Source: Hydrogenophaga sp. IBVHS1 (GTDB lineage: Bacteria; Pseudomonadota; Gammaproteobacteria; Burkholderiales; Burkholderiaceae_C). Taken from it: DNA of 64,000 bases. The notes under the pieces were generated by a model. The model searched no databases, had not been told where the DNA came from, and saw only the letters and a list, made by a program, of their open reading frames with translations. Both the position numbers and the translations under genes were made by a program. Position 1 is the first letter of the stretch. Each line of letters starts with the position of its first letter. Shown here piece after piece: positions 44,155 through 52,808 of this stretch. The DNA lies in assembly GCF_002127265.1 (NCBI RefSeq), contig NZ_NFUU01000001.1:1426001-1490000 (forward strand). The letters run 5' to 3'.

Positions 44155-44231
44155 TGGCCCCCACGCTCCGCCGCTGCGCGTGTCGCTGCCCCCCAAGGGG
44201 ACGCGTGTCGCCTTGGGGCGGCCCGGCGGCA
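44155..44231. repeat. Comamonadaceae-type intergenic palindromic repeat
   Basis: The gap between the phosphoribosyltransferase and the cystathionine beta-lyase-like gene holds GTGGCCCCCACGCTCCGCCG, then a hairpin with stem CCCCAAGG (44191-44198) and CCTTGGGG (44211-44218), then CGGCCCGGCGGC. I recognise this block, with 'cgctccgccgctgcgcg' and 'ccttggggcggcccggc', as a repeat scattered between genes in Comamonadaceae. The family membership is recalled, not searched. It replaces an ordinary leader and directly abuts the next gene's start. Confidence 0.75.
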
Positions 44232-44239
44232 ACACATTC

Positions 44240-45433
44240 ATGAACGACGACCTGTCCACCCGCCTCATCCACCACCCGTACAAGCCCCCCGAGGGCTTCG
44301 AGGCCGTGGCGCCGGGGGTGCACAAGGCGTCTACCGTCATTTTTCCCAACGTCCAGGCGCTCCGCACTTACGACTGGAAAGACAAGAGCGGCTACACCTA
44401 CGGCCTGCACGGCACGCCCACCACCTTCACGCTGGAAGAGCGCCTGGCCACGCTGGAAGGCGGCGCGCACTGCATGCTCGCGCCCAGCGGCCTGGCTGCG
44501 ATGACGCTGGTGGACATGGCCCTGCTGCGCGCCGGCGACGAATTGCTGATTCCCGACAACGCCTACGACCCGGGCAAGGTGTTTGCCAGCGTGGAACTCG
44601 CGGCATGGGGCATCACGCACCGTTTTTACGACGCCATGGATCCCGATGATCTGGCGCGCAAGATCGGTCCCGCCACGCGGCTGGTCTGGCTGGAAGCGGC
44701 GGGCTCGATCACGCTGGAGTTTCCGGATATTCCGGCCCTGGTCGATCGCGTGCGCCAGGCCAACGCGGTGCGCGATCCTTCACAAGCCATCGTCACCGCC
44801 ATCGACAACACGTGGGGTGCGGGCATCGCGTTCAATGCGTTCGAGCTCGGCGCAGACGTTTCCGTGCAGGCGCTCACCAAATACCCCAGTGGTGGCGCAG
44901 ACGTGCTCATGGGCTCAGTGATCACGCGCGATCTCGCGTTGCACCGCAAGATCCTGCTGACCCGAATGCGTCTGGGCCTGGGCGTTGGTGCCAACGACGC
45001 TGAACTCGTGCTGCGAGGATTGCCCAGCATGGCGCTGCGCTACGCAGCTCAGGACTCCAGCACCCGCGAACTCGCCGCCTGGATGCAGGCGCAGCCGGGC
45101 GTGGTGCAGGTGCTGCATCCCGCGCTCCACGGCTCCCCGGGCCACGCCGTGTGGCAACGCGATGCCACCGCGGCCGCCTGCCTGTTCAGTGCGGTGTTCG
45201 ATCCTGCCATCGAGCAGGCCCGCATCGATGCCTTCTGCGACGCCTTGCGCTTGTTCCGCCTCGGCTGGAGCTGGGCCGGCCCCATCAGCCTCTGTGCGCC
45301 TTACCGCATGGCTTTCTCGCGAAAACTGGCCTGGCCACATACTGGCGGTCTGGTACGCTTTGCCGTGGGGCTGGAATCCGTGCACGACCTGCGCGCCGAT
45401 CTGGCGCAGGCGATGGATGCGCTGAAGACCTGA
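44240..45433 (+). CDS. cystathionine beta-lyase-like PLP enzyme
   Basis: This 397-residue fold-type I PLP enzyme of the Cys/Met metabolism family has the cofactor Lys214 in VQALTKYPSGGADVLMG. It also has YTYGLHGTPTTFTLEERLATL and LAPSGLAAMTLVDMALL near the PLP phosphate. The overall wording fits cystathionine beta-lyase (MetC), which makes homocysteine; C-S lyases of related specificity cannot be excluded. The ATG at 44240 is chosen because the upstream frame reads through the repeat at 44155-44231. Confidence 0.88.
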   Translation: MNDDLSTRLIHHPYKPPEGFEAVAPGVHKASTVIFPNVQALRTYDWKDKSGYTYGLHGTPTTFTLEERLATLEGGAHCMLAPSGLAAMTLVDMALLRAGDELLIPDNAYDPGKVFASVELAAWGITHRFYDAMDPDDLARKIGPATRLVWLEAAGSITLEFPDIPALVDRVRQANAVRDPSQAIVTAIDNTWGAGIAFNAFELGADVSVQALTKYPSGGADVLMGSVITRDLALHRKILLTRMRLGLGVGANDAELVLRGLPSMALRYAAQDSSTRELAAWMQAQPGVVQVLHPALHGSPGHAVWQRDATAAACLFSAVFDPAIEQARIDAFCDALRLFRLGWSWAGPISLCAPYRMAFSRKLAWPHTGGLVRFAVGLESVHDLRADLAQAMDALKT

Positions 45434-45466
45434 CCCCTTTCCTCACCACAGACCCGAAAGATCGAT

Positions 45467-45664
45467 TTGGCTACTCCCAACTACGGATACGAAAAACGCC
45501 AGCGCGAGCTTGCCAAGAAGAAAAAGAAGGAGGAGAAGCTCAAGGCCAAGTCCGCCGGTCGTCGGCCTGAAGACAGCGACTCTCCGCAGGGGGATGGCGC
45601 TGATTCGCCCGATGTGCCCGGGGATGCGCCCGCCGCTGGCGAGGGCACTGGCAGCGCGGACTGA
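45467..45664 (+). CDS. small Lys-rich conserved protein
   Basis: This 65-residue protein starts with TTG and has GAAAG just upstream. The first half (NYGYEKRQRELAKKKKKEEK) is strongly basic and helical; the second half is acidic and Pro/Gly-rich. I recall similar short proteins with an N-terminal PNYGYEKRQ in Burkholderiales, so it is likely real. The function is unknown; nucleic-acid or ribosome binding is only a guess from the charge. Confidence 0.65.
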   Translation: MATPNYGYEKRQRELAKKKKKEEKLKAKSAGRRPEDSDSPQGDGADSPDVPGDAPAAGEGTGSAD

Positions 45665-45698
45665 GTTAGTCCCGCTCGGCGCGCTCTGCAAACACGCC

Positions 45699-46778
45699 TC
45701 AGGCGTGCGCGTTTGCGGGCGTTTCGCTGCCGATCAACATGCTCGCCGCTTCCGCGAGCGCCTGGGCTGAGCGATCGCGCAGTTCGCAGGGCAGAGCGCT
45801 TGCAAACTGGTTGAAATTGCGGTCGATCGACTGGCTGTACATCGGATCGTAGTGGAGCGTCAACAGCTCCAGCACCACCGCCGGTGTCTGCCCCGCCTGT
45901 ACCCGAGCTACCCAGTCCGACACCGTGGCTTTGCCGCGCAGTTCGGTCAACGCCTGGAGCCGTTCGCAGAAAATCGCCGGATCCTTCACATAGAAGTCGT
46001 AGTCTTCGAGCAGCAATGAAACGCGCTGCTCGTCACTAAGCCGCAGGTCGATGCATGGGCTGGCCCGCATGGCGTCCATCAGCGCATCGGGCACCCGCAC
46101 ATTGCCCACCTTCTTGCTTTCGCTCTCCACATAGACCACGCGCGCGGGGTCGAAGCCGCGCAGCGCGTCCCAGATCAACGAATCAAAACGCTTCTGGCTC
46201 GGTTGTGCCAGACCCGGAATATGACCCAGCACCGAACTTCGGTGACACGCCAGCGCTTCCAGGTCGAGCACCTGGGCGCCTTGCGCGGCCAGTGCGTGAA
46301 GCAGGCGCGTCTTGCCACTGCCCGTGGGGCCGCAGACCACGCGGTAGGACAGGCCGCGCGCCAGTTCCGGAACCGCATCCACCAGCGCCGCGCGCCATGA
46401 TTTGTAGCCACCTTCGATGAGGGTGACATGAAAACCGATGGCGCTCAGGATGGTGGCCAGTGCGCCGCTGCGGTTGCCGCCACGCCAGCAGTACAGCAGC
46501 GGCTTCCAGTCGCGCGGCTTGTCGAGCACCTCGCGCTCGATGTGGGCGGCGATGTTGCGCGCCGACATGGCCGCGCCGCGTTTTCTGGCCTCGAACGGAT
46601 TCACCTGCTTGTAGAGGGTCCCGATCTCGATGCGCTCGGCGTTGTTGAGTGTGGGCCAGTTGACAGCGCCCGGTACGTGATCGAGCGCGTATTCGTCTTC
46701 GGTGCGCGCGTCGATGATGGTGTCGAACTCGGCCAGGCGGGCAGGTGCGAGCGTGGCGTTCAGGGTGTGGACGGGCAT
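45699..46778 (-). CDS. selU: tRNA 2-selenouridine synthase
   Basis: This 359-residue enzyme replaces sulfur by selenium at the wobble uridine of some tRNAs. A rhodanese domain carries the catalytic Cys97 in YCWRGGNRSG, the same position as in E. coli, followed by a P-loop domain (GPTGSGKTRLL). The ATG at 46778 is preferred over an open extension to 46853, which adds an unconserved stretch. selD, which supplies selenophosphate, is not in this window. It lies ten bases downstream of the TesA-like gene on the same strand. Confidence 0.93.
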   Translation of the reverse strand: MPVHTLNATLAPARLAEFDTIIDARTEDEYALDHVPGAVNWPTLNNAERIEIGTLYKQVNPFEARKRGAAMSARNIAAHIEREVLDKPRDWKPLLYCWRGGNRSGALATILSAIGFHVTLIEGGYKSWRAALVDAVPELARGLSYRVVCGPTGSGKTRLLHALAAQGAQVLDLEALACHRSSVLGHIPGLAQPSQKRFDSLIWDALRGFDPARVVYVESESKKVGNVRVPDALMDAMRASPCIDLRLSDEQRVSLLLEDYDFYVKDPAIFCERLQALTELRGKATVSDWVARVQAGQTPAVVLELLTLHYDPMYSQSIDRNFNQFASALPCELRDRSAQALAEAASMLIGSETPANAHA

Positions 46779-46788
46779 GGTGCCGCGA

Positions 46789-47439
46789 TTATCCGCGCGG
46801 CAGCAGTTTGCGAAGCTCGGGCCAGACGTTGTCGAGCATGAGCGCCTGGGCACTTTCGTTGGGGTGGATGCGGTCGGACTGGAACAGCGCAGTGGGATCC
46901 TTGATATCGGCCACGTTCTTCAGGAAGAACGGTACGAGCGCGGTCTTCTCGGCCTTGGCCACGGCGACGTACGCCTCGCGAAACTCCTGGGCATATCGGG
47001 CGCCGTAGTTGGGCGGCATTTCCATGCCCAGCAACAGAACCTTGGCTCCCGCTTCCCTGGAGAGTCGGGCCATGGTGGCCAGGTTCTCGCGGGTCATGTT
47101 GTTCGGCAGGCCTCGCAGGGCGTCGTTGCCACCCAGCTCGATCACCACCACGGCCGGCTTGTGCTGCTTGAGCAGCGCCGCTATGCGCGACCGGCCTCCC
47201 GAGGTGGTGTCACCGCTGATGCTCGCGTTCACGATGCGTGCCTGAACTTTTTCCTTCTTCAGGCGCTCATCCAGCAGCGCCACCCAGCCGGTACCCCGCT
47301 TGAGTCCGTATTCGGCGCTCAGGGAGTCGCCGACCACCAGAATCACAGGCGCCTGGGTCTGGGCAATGGCCGGAGCTGCCAGCCCGACAAGGGCCAGCAC
47401 GTTAAAGTGACGACGTTTCAACTTGAGAATTCCTTCCAT
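46789..47439 (-). CDS. exported SGNH/GDSL arylesterase (TesA-like)
   Basis: This 216-residue periplasmic hydrolase has a signal peptide (FNVLALVGLAAPAIA) and the SGNH blocks. Nucleophile Ser39 is in VVGDSLSAEYGL, followed by IELGGNDALRG and the Asp189/His192 pair in DRIHPNE. It matches E. coli TesA (lysophospholipase/thioesterase I). Its ATG overlaps the ybbA-like ATG on the other strand (CATG). A TTG at 47421 with AAGGA nine bases upstream is an attractive alternative start. Confidence 0.92.
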   Translation of the reverse strand: MEGILKLKRRHFNVLALVGLAAPAIAQTQAPVILVVGDSLSAEYGLKRGTGWVALLDERLKKEKVQARIVNASISGDTTSGGRSRIAALLKQHKPAVVVIELGGNDALRGLPNNMTRENLATMARLSREAGAKVLLLGMEMPPNYGARYAQEFREAYVAVAKAEKTALVPFFLKNVADIKDPTALFQSDRIHPNESAQALMLDNVWPELRKLLPRG

Positions 47440-48121
47440 GTCCGATTCGATGATTGCGGTTCAGCATGTGTTCAAGACGGTGACCGACTCCACCGGTTCC
47501 CTGACCATTCTGCGTGATATCGATTTCACCCTGAACAAAGGGGAAACGGCCGCCATCGTGGGCGCATCCGGGTCCGGCAAGAGCACGCTGCTGTCGATCA
47601 TTGCGGGGTTGGACACGCCCAGCAGCGGAACGGTTCAAATCGATGGTGTCGATCTGTTCGCCATGGACGAAGACCAGCGTGCCGCGCTGCGATCGCAGAA
47701 GGTCGGCTTCGTGTTCCAGAGCTTCCAGTTGCTGGGCAACCTGACCGCGCTGGAAAACGTGATGCTGCCGCTGGAGCTGGCAGGGCGGCGCGATGCGAGG
47801 GCCACCGCCACGCAGATGCTGCAGCGCGTGGGCCTCGGGGAGCGCCTTTCCAGCTACCCCAAGGTGCTCTCGGGCGGTGAGCAGCAGCGCGTGGCGCTGG
47901 CGCGAGCCTTCGTGGTGCAGCCAGCGGTGCTGCTGGCCGACGAGCCCACCGGCAGCCTGGACTTCGCCACCGGCGGCAAGATCATGGAACTGATGTTCGA
48001 CCTCAACCGCGAGCAAGGCACCACGCTGGTGCTGGTGACACACGACCGCGCGATTGCGCAGCGCTGCGAGCGCCGCATCACCATCGAAGCCGGCCAGGTG
48101 GTGGCCGAAGCGCTGGTCTGA
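47438..48121 (+). CDS. YbbA/LolD-type ABC transporter ATPase
   Basis: This 227-residue ABC ATPase has Walker A GASGSGKST, Q-loop VFQSFQLL, signature LSGGEQQRVALARAF, Walker B VLLADEPTGSLD and a switch His in LVTHD. It belongs to the MacB/LolD/YbbA group. Divergence from a TesA-like gene is the E. coli tesA-ybbA arrangement. The permease ybbP that normally follows is absent; a cytochrome gene converges seven bases downstream. Confidence 0.92.
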   Translation: MSDSMIAVQHVFKTVTDSTGSLTILRDIDFTLNKGETAAIVGASGSGKSTLLSIIAGLDTPSSGTVQIDGVDLFAMDEDQRAALRSQKVGFVFQSFQLLGNLTALENVMLPLELAGRRDARATATQMLQRVGLGERLSSYPKVLSGGEQQRVALARAFVVQPAVLLADEPTGSLDFATGGKIMELMFDLNREQGTTLVLVTHDRAIAQRCERRITIEAGQVVAEALV

Positions 48122-48128
48122 AGGGCGG

Positions 48129-49403
48129 TCAGCGCGATCCGCGCAGCTGTCGAACGTCCAGTGCGGTCACCGGCGCGGCCTGGTTCCCCCATTGGGTGCG
48201 CACGTAGGTGAGCACATCGGCAATGTCCTGCTCGCTGAGTTCCAGCACGAAAGGCGGCATGCCGAAGGGCCGGGGATGAGCCGCCGTGGAAGGACCGAAG
48301 CCGCCATTGAGCACCGTCTGAAGTGCGTTGGCAGGTGAGGCCATGAGCACGGCCCGGTTGCCCGCCAGCGGTGGATAGACGGCCACGCCCTCGCCCTGTT
48401 TTCCGTGGCACTGCGCGCAGTGCTGTTCGTAGCGTTCAGCGCCGATGCGCAGCGCGCGGTCTTCTGGCGCTTTCACCGTGGATGGGGTCGCGATCTGGAC
48501 CTTGGGCAGTTGCCGGAGGTAACTGGCCATGGCACGCAGATCTTCAGGCTGCCAGTGCTGCGTGCTGTGTTGCACCACCTCGGCCATCGGCCCACTCACG
48601 CTGGCGCCTGGCGTGCGGCCATCCCGGAACAGCGCCACGATCTCTTCGAGAGACCACTCCTGCACGCCGGCTTCTGCGGGATCAAGCAGCGAAGGCGCGT
48701 ACCAGTTCTGCAAAGGGATCAGGCCACCCGCGAGACCCAGCATGTCGGCGTTGCCGCTCAGTGCATTGCGCGTCACGTGGCAGGCACTGCAGTGGCCCAG
48801 GCCATTCACCAGGTAGGCGCCACGCCGCACCTCGTCCACTGCGCTGGCGTCTTTGGCAGAGGCGGTGGCGTCACCTTCCACGAAATAGAGCGCGCGCCAC
48901 ACCTTCAGCGCGCCCTGTGTGTTGTAGGGCCAGCGTAAGTCGTGCGCTGGCACGGCCGCGTCAGACGGCGGCAGGCTGCGCAGGTAGGCGAACAGCGCGT
49001 CGCTGTCGGCGCGGGCGATCTGCGTGGTGTTGTTGAAGGGAAAAACCGGGTTGAGCCAGCGGCCGTCGCGCGACTGACCGTGGTGCAGGGCGCGCCAGAA
49101 ATCGTCGGCGGTCCATTCGCCCAGCCCTGTGGCGCTGGGCGTGAGGTTGCTGCCAAACACCGTGCCGAATGGCGTGCCCACGGCGCGACCGCCCGCAAAC
49201 GGCGCGCCGCCGCGCACCGTGTGGCAACCCTGGCAATTGCCTTGCACAGCGAGGTAGCGACCACGCTCGATCGTTCCCACGTCTGCGGGGGTGGTGGCTG
49301 AGGGTGTTACCGCAATCGGCGCCGTGGGCCAGCTCATCCAGCCCAGCACCGCCACCAGGAGCAGCGTGAAAGCTGCGGTGAACTTCAGCAAGCGCGGGCT
49401 CAT
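48129..49403 (-). CDS. triheme cytochrome c, alcohol/gluconate dehydrogenase subunit type
   Basis: This 424-residue exported cytochrome has an N-terminal anchor or signal (LLKFTAAFTLLLVAVLGWMS) and three heme c sites: GNCQGCHTV, GHCSACHVT and HCAQCHGK. Three-heme proteins of this build are the membrane cytochrome subunits that take electrons from periplasmic PQQ- or flavin-dependent dehydrogenases. No dehydrogenase subunit is adjacent. Its start overlaps the upstream diheme cytochrome gene by four bases, so the two are made together. Confidence 0.9.
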   Translation of the reverse strand: MSPRLLKFTAAFTLLLVAVLGWMSWPTAPIAVTPSATTPADVGTIERGRYLAVQGNCQGCHTVRGGAPFAGGRAVGTPFGTVFGSNLTPSATGLGEWTADDFWRALHHGQSRDGRWLNPVFPFNNTTQIARADSDALFAYLRSLPPSDAAVPAHDLRWPYNTQGALKVWRALYFVEGDATASAKDASAVDEVRRGAYLVNGLGHCSACHVTRNALSGNADMLGLAGGLIPLQNWYAPSLLDPAEAGVQEWSLEEIVALFRDGRTPGASVSGPMAEVVQHSTQHWQPEDLRAMASYLRQLPKVQIATPSTVKAPEDRALRIGAERYEQHCAQCHGKQGEGVAVYPPLAGNRAVLMASPANALQTVLNGGFGPSTAAHPRPFGMPPFVLELSEQDIADVLTYVRTQWGNQAAPVTALDVRQLRGSR

Positions 49404-50125
49404 GGTCTTGCTCCCGGCGGGACGGCGCTGCCACAGCGCATCGGCAGCGTCGCGGCTGAAGCCACCACGGCATGCGCCTGTGCTGGTACCGTCTGCGAAG
49501 CCAGCCACGCGCTCACAGCGGCAATGTCCTCAGGCGCCAGACGGCGAGCGACCTCGGCCATGCAGTCCGGCGCGTGTGCCTTTCGCAGGCCCGTGCGCCA
49601 CGCGCCGAGCTGGGCGTTCAAATAGTCGCGCGGCAGACCGAGCAAGCCTGGCGTGGCGGGCAACACGCCGGTGAGCGCTGCACCGTGGCAGCTGGCGCAG
49701 GCCGGCAGCTGGCGCGAAGCATCGCCGCGCAGCGCGAGCTGCTCGCCGCGCTGGCGCTGCCCGGCCGTGGCCTGAACCGGAGCAGGGGCGGGGTAGGGCA
49801 CCTCCATCGCCGCAAAGTGCTCGGCGATTTCCAGCAAGTAGGCCTCGCTCAGCGGCTCGACCATTTGCGACATGAGCCGGTACTGGCGCTGGCCGTCGCG
49901 GAAGTTCAGCAACTGGTTGTAGAGGTAGCCCGCCGGCTTGCCCGCCAGGCGCGGGTAGTAGCCGTCGGGCGCGGCGCGACCTTGCGGACCGTGGCAGGCT
50001 GTGCAGGCCACCAGACGCTGCGCGAGGGTGTCTTCAAAAGGGGCAGGTATCGCCAGCGGGGTCAATGCCCAGCCAATGGCGAGGACCCACACACGCCACA
50101 CAGGCAACGGAAAGCGGAATTTCAT
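49400..50125 (-). CDS. diheme cytochrome c (c4-like)
   Basis: This 241-residue protein has a signal peptide (VWRVWVLAIGWALTPLAIPA) and two heme sites, ACTACHGPQG and ACASCHGAAL. Each is followed by a c4-like half (YYPRLAGKPAGYLYNQLLNF; LGLPRDYLNAQLGAWR). It is a soluble periplasmic electron carrier of the c4/c553 kind. The ATG at 50125 is preferred over an in-frame start at 50152. It is the first gene of a two-gene cytochrome unit divergent from the MocR-type regulator. Confidence 0.9.
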   Translation of the reverse strand: MKFRFPLPVWRVWVLAIGWALTPLAIPAPFEDTLAQRLVACTACHGPQGRAAPDGYYPRLAGKPAGYLYNQLLNFRDGQRQYRLMSQMVEPLSEAYLLEIAEHFAAMEVPYPAPAPVQATAGQRQRGEQLALRGDASRQLPACASCHGAALTGVLPATPGLLGLPRDYLNAQLGAWRTGLRKAHAPDCMAEVARRLAPEDIAAVSAWLASQTVPAQAHAVVASAATLPMRCGSAVPPGARP

Positions 50126-50149
50126 GGTGCATCGATCATCGCAAAGACC

Positions 50150-50198
50150 CATCTGATGTGCAATGTTCAGATATATTGAAAAGCAACCAGATCAGATG
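50150..50198. promoter_or_regulatory. repeated TCAGAT boxes between the cytochrome and MocR-type genes
   Basis: CATCTGAT (50150-50157) and ATCAGATG (50191-50198) form a perfect eight-base inverted repeat. A third TCAGAT lies at 50167-50172. All three lie in the 75 bases between the divergent starts, ending three bases before the MocR-type ATG. MocR/PdxR regulators usually bind repeated half-sites in such divergent regions. Confidence 0.55.
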
Positions 50199-50200
50199 AC

Positions 50201-51625
50201 ATGCAGCAAGCGCAGATCACCCGTTACCAACAGCTCGCGGAAGAGCTGGCCGAAGGCATCCGCGCCGGGGCACTGCGCCCGGGCGAGCGCCTGCCCTCGG
50301 TGCGCCAGACCTGCCTGCAGCGCGGCATGAGCCCGTCCACGGTGTTCCAGGCTTATGGGCAGCTGGAGTCCCAGGGTCTGGTGGAAGCACGCGCGCGCTC
50401 GGGCTTCTACGTTCGCGCAAGCCGCCGGCTGCCGCGCGCGGTGCCGCAGGCAGCACAGCCGCGTACCGAGGCCACGCCAGTGGCCGTGAGCGAGCTGGTC
50501 TACGCGCTGCTGGATTCCACCCGCGATGCCGACGTGGTCCCGCTCGGCTCCGCATTTCCGGCGTCGCACCTGTTTCCGTTCGAGGCACTCGCACGCAGCG
50601 GCGCGCGGGCCATGCGCCGGTTGCCCGCAGCGCGCATCACCGGCGCTCTCACGGCGGGCGACGAGGGCCTGCGCCATGCGCTGCGCCGGCGCTACGCCCT
50701 GCATGGTGTGCCCCTGGCCGACAACGAGCCCATCATCACGAACGGCGCCATGGAGGCGCTCAACCTGTGCCTGCAGGCGGTGACAAAACCCGGCGATCTG
50801 GTGGTGGTGGAGTCGCCCACTTTTTATGCCGCACTGCATGCGCTGGAGCGGCTGCACTTGCAAGCGGTGGAGGTGGCGACCGACCCGCGCGACGGCGTGG
50901 ATCTGGAGGCGTTGGCCGAATTGCTTGCGCGCCAGAAGGTGGCCGCCTGCTGGTTCATGCCCAGTTTCCAGAACCCGCTGGGCGCGCTCATGCCACCTGC
51001 CCGCAAGCAGGCCCTCGTGGAACTCCTGACGCGCCACCGCGTGCCGCTCATCGAAGACGACGTCTATGGCGAGCTGCATGCCGGAGCGCGCCGCCCGCCG
51101 CCGGCAAAAGCCTTCGACCGCGAAGGCTGGGTGCTGCACTGCTCGTCTTTTTCCAAATGCCTGGCGCCGGGCTACCGCGTCGGCTGGGCAGCCGCCGGGC
51201 GTTTTGCGCCTGCGGTGGAGCGGCTGAAGATGATGAGTTCGCTGGCCACAGCGCTGCCGCCCCAGCTCGCCGTGGCCGAGTACCTAGCGCAGGGTGGCTA
51301 CGACCGCCACCTGCGCGGCCTGCGTGAAGCGCTCGCCGCGCAACAGCAGCGCGCATTGCGATTGGTGGAGCGGCACTTCCCCGCCGGCACGCGCGTCACG
51401 CGGCCGCTGGGCGGCTACTTTCTGTGGCTGGAATTGCCAACCGGGGTGGACACGCTCGCCCTGCACCACAAAGCGCGGGCATGCGCCATCAGCACCGCAC
51501 CCGGTGTGCTGTTTTCCGCCGACCGCCGCTTCACCCACCACCTTCGCTTGAACGTCGGGCATCCGGGCGATGCGCGCTTCGATGGCGCGGTGCGCCGCCT
51601 GGGTGAGCTGGCCCACGGTCTCTGA
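50201..51625 (+). CDS. MocR-type transcriptional regulator (GntR-HTH plus aminotransferase domain)
   Basis: This 474-residue protein fuses a GntR winged helix ([40 protein letters not shown]) to a fold-type I aminotransferase domain. The PLP Lys319 is in [15 protein letters not shown]. Such MocR regulators sense PLP or amino compounds rather than act as enzymes. The conserved Lys suggests PLP is bound. A role over the divergent cytochrome genes is inferred from position and the boxes at 50150-50198. Confidence 0.92.
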   Translation: MQQAQITRYQQLAEELAEGIRAGALRPGERLPSVRQTCLQRGMSPSTVFQAYGQLESQGLVEARARSGFYVRASRRLPRAVPQAAQPRTEATPVAVSELVYALLDSTRDADVVPLGSAFPASHLFPFEALARSGARAMRRLPAARITGALTAGDEGLRHALRRRYALHGVPLADNEPIITNGAMEALNLCLQAVTKPGDLVVVESPTFYAALHALERLHLQAVEVATDPRDGVDLEALAELLARQKVAACWFMPSFQNPLGALMPPARKQALVELLTRHRVPLIEDDVYGELHAGARRPPPAKAFDREGWVLHCSSFSKCLAPGYRVGWAAAGRFAPAVERLKMMSSLATALPPQLAVAEYLAQGGYDRHLRGLREALAAQQQRALRLVERHFPAGTRVTRPLGGYFLWLELPTGVDTLALHHKARACAISTAPGVLFSADRRFTHHLRLNVGHPGDARFDGAVRRLGELAHGL

Positions 51626-51642
51626 GCATCGATAATCCCCGG

Positions 51643-52386
51643 ATGTCATCCCCCAAAGTGCTGTTCGGCTTCCATGCCGTGGGCGTGCGCCTCAAGACCG
51701 CGCCGCAATCCATCATCGAAATCTATTTTGAACCCACCCGGCGCGACGCTCGCATGCGTCAATTTCTGGAGAAAGCGCGAGAGGCCAACGTGCGGCTGAT
51801 CGAGGCCGACGGCTTGCGCATCGCCAAACTGGCGGGCAGCCATGGTCACCAGGGCGTGGCCGCGCGGGTGGAAGAAGTTGCGCAGGTGCGCTCGCTGGAC
51901 GACCTGCTGGAGCAGCTGGAACCCACCGGCGTGCCGCCCTTGTTGCTGGTGCTTGATGGCATCACCGACCCGCACAACCTCGGCGCATGCCTGCGAGTGG
52001 CCGATGGCGCGGGTGCGCATGCCGTGATTGCGCCCAAGGACCACGCGGCTGGCATCAACGCCACGGTGGCCAAGGTGGCGAGCGGCGCGGCCGAGACCGT
52101 GCCCTACTTCATGGTCACCAACCTGGCGCGCACGCTGGGTGAGCTCAAGGAACGCAACATCTGGATCATCGGCACCAGCGACGACGCGCCAAAGACGCTG
52201 TACCAGGTCGATCTGAAAGGCCCGGTGGCGATGGTGCTGGGCGCCGAGGGCGCGGGCATGCGCCAGCTCACGCGCAAGACCTGCGACGAGCTGGTGAGCA
52301 TTCCCATGGCGGGGGCGGTCGAGAGCCTGAACGTGTCGGTGGCCAGCGGCGTGTGCCTTTATGAGGCGCTGCGGCAGAGAAGCTGA
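51643..52386 (+). CDS. rlmB: 23S rRNA (guanosine-2251-2'-O)-methyltransferase RlmB
   Basis: This 247-residue SPOUT methyltransferase has an N-terminal L30e-like RNA-binding domain. The knotted domain carries [40 protein letters not shown] and [19 protein letters not shown]. These are the three SpoU motifs, and the order and length fit RlmB. It follows the MocR-type gene by 17 bases on the same strand. Confidence 0.95.
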   Translation: MSSPKVLFGFHAVGVRLKTAPQSIIEIYFEPTRRDARMRQFLEKAREANVRLIEADGLRIAKLAGSHGHQGVAARVEEVAQVRSLDDLLEQLEPTGVPPLLLVLDGITDPHNLGACLRVADGAGAHAVIAPKDHAAGINATVAKVASGAAETVPYFMVTNLARTLGELKERNIWIIGTSDDAPKTLYQVDLKGPVAMVLGAEGAGMRQLTRKTCDELVSIPMAGAVESLNVSVASGVCLYEALRQRS

Positions 52387-52405
52387 AGCCCCAACGGGAG
52401 ATCAC

Positions 52406-52795
52406 ATGACGATGGAAACCCTGGCGATCTGGCATGAACTGGTCAACACCCGCAACGTGCGAGGTCTGAGAGACCTGCTCGCCGAGGATGTGGTTTTCCA
52501 TTCCCCGGTGGTGCACACGCCGCAGCCTGGCAGGGCGGTGACCACGCAGTACCTGGGGGCGGCGTTCCAGGTGTTCTTCAACGCCTCTTTCCGTTATGTA
52601 CGGGAGGTGGTGGGGCCACGCGACGCGGTGCTGGAATTCCAGGTCGAAATCGACGGCATCACCGTCAATGGCGTGGACATGATCCGCTGGAACGATGAAG
52701 GCCAGATCGTCGAATTCAAGGTGATGATCCGCCCCCTCAAGGCGATCAACCTGATCCACCAGAAGATGGCGGCCATGCTGCAGGCCAATCAATAG
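52406..52795 (+). CDS. NTF2/SnoaL-like small protein
   Basis: This 129-residue protein has the alpha+beta cone pattern of the NTF2-like superfamily: an N-terminal helix pair (LAIWHELVNTRNVRGLRDLL), then strands (DVVFHSPVVH, FRYVREVVG, VLEFQVEIDGITVNGVDMIR). No catalytic residues can be assigned. The start ATG follows ACGGGAG. It is probably cotranscribed with rlmB (19 bases) and converges on the chromate-transporter genes. Confidence 0.8.
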   Translation: MTMETLAIWHELVNTRNVRGLRDLLAEDVVFHSPVVHTPQPGRAVTTQYLGAAFQVFFNASFRYVREVVGPRDAVLEFQVEIDGITVNGVDMIRWNDEGQIVEFKVMIRPLKAINLIHQKMAAMLQANQ

Positions 52796-52808
52796 CGGGC
52801 GAAGTTTC

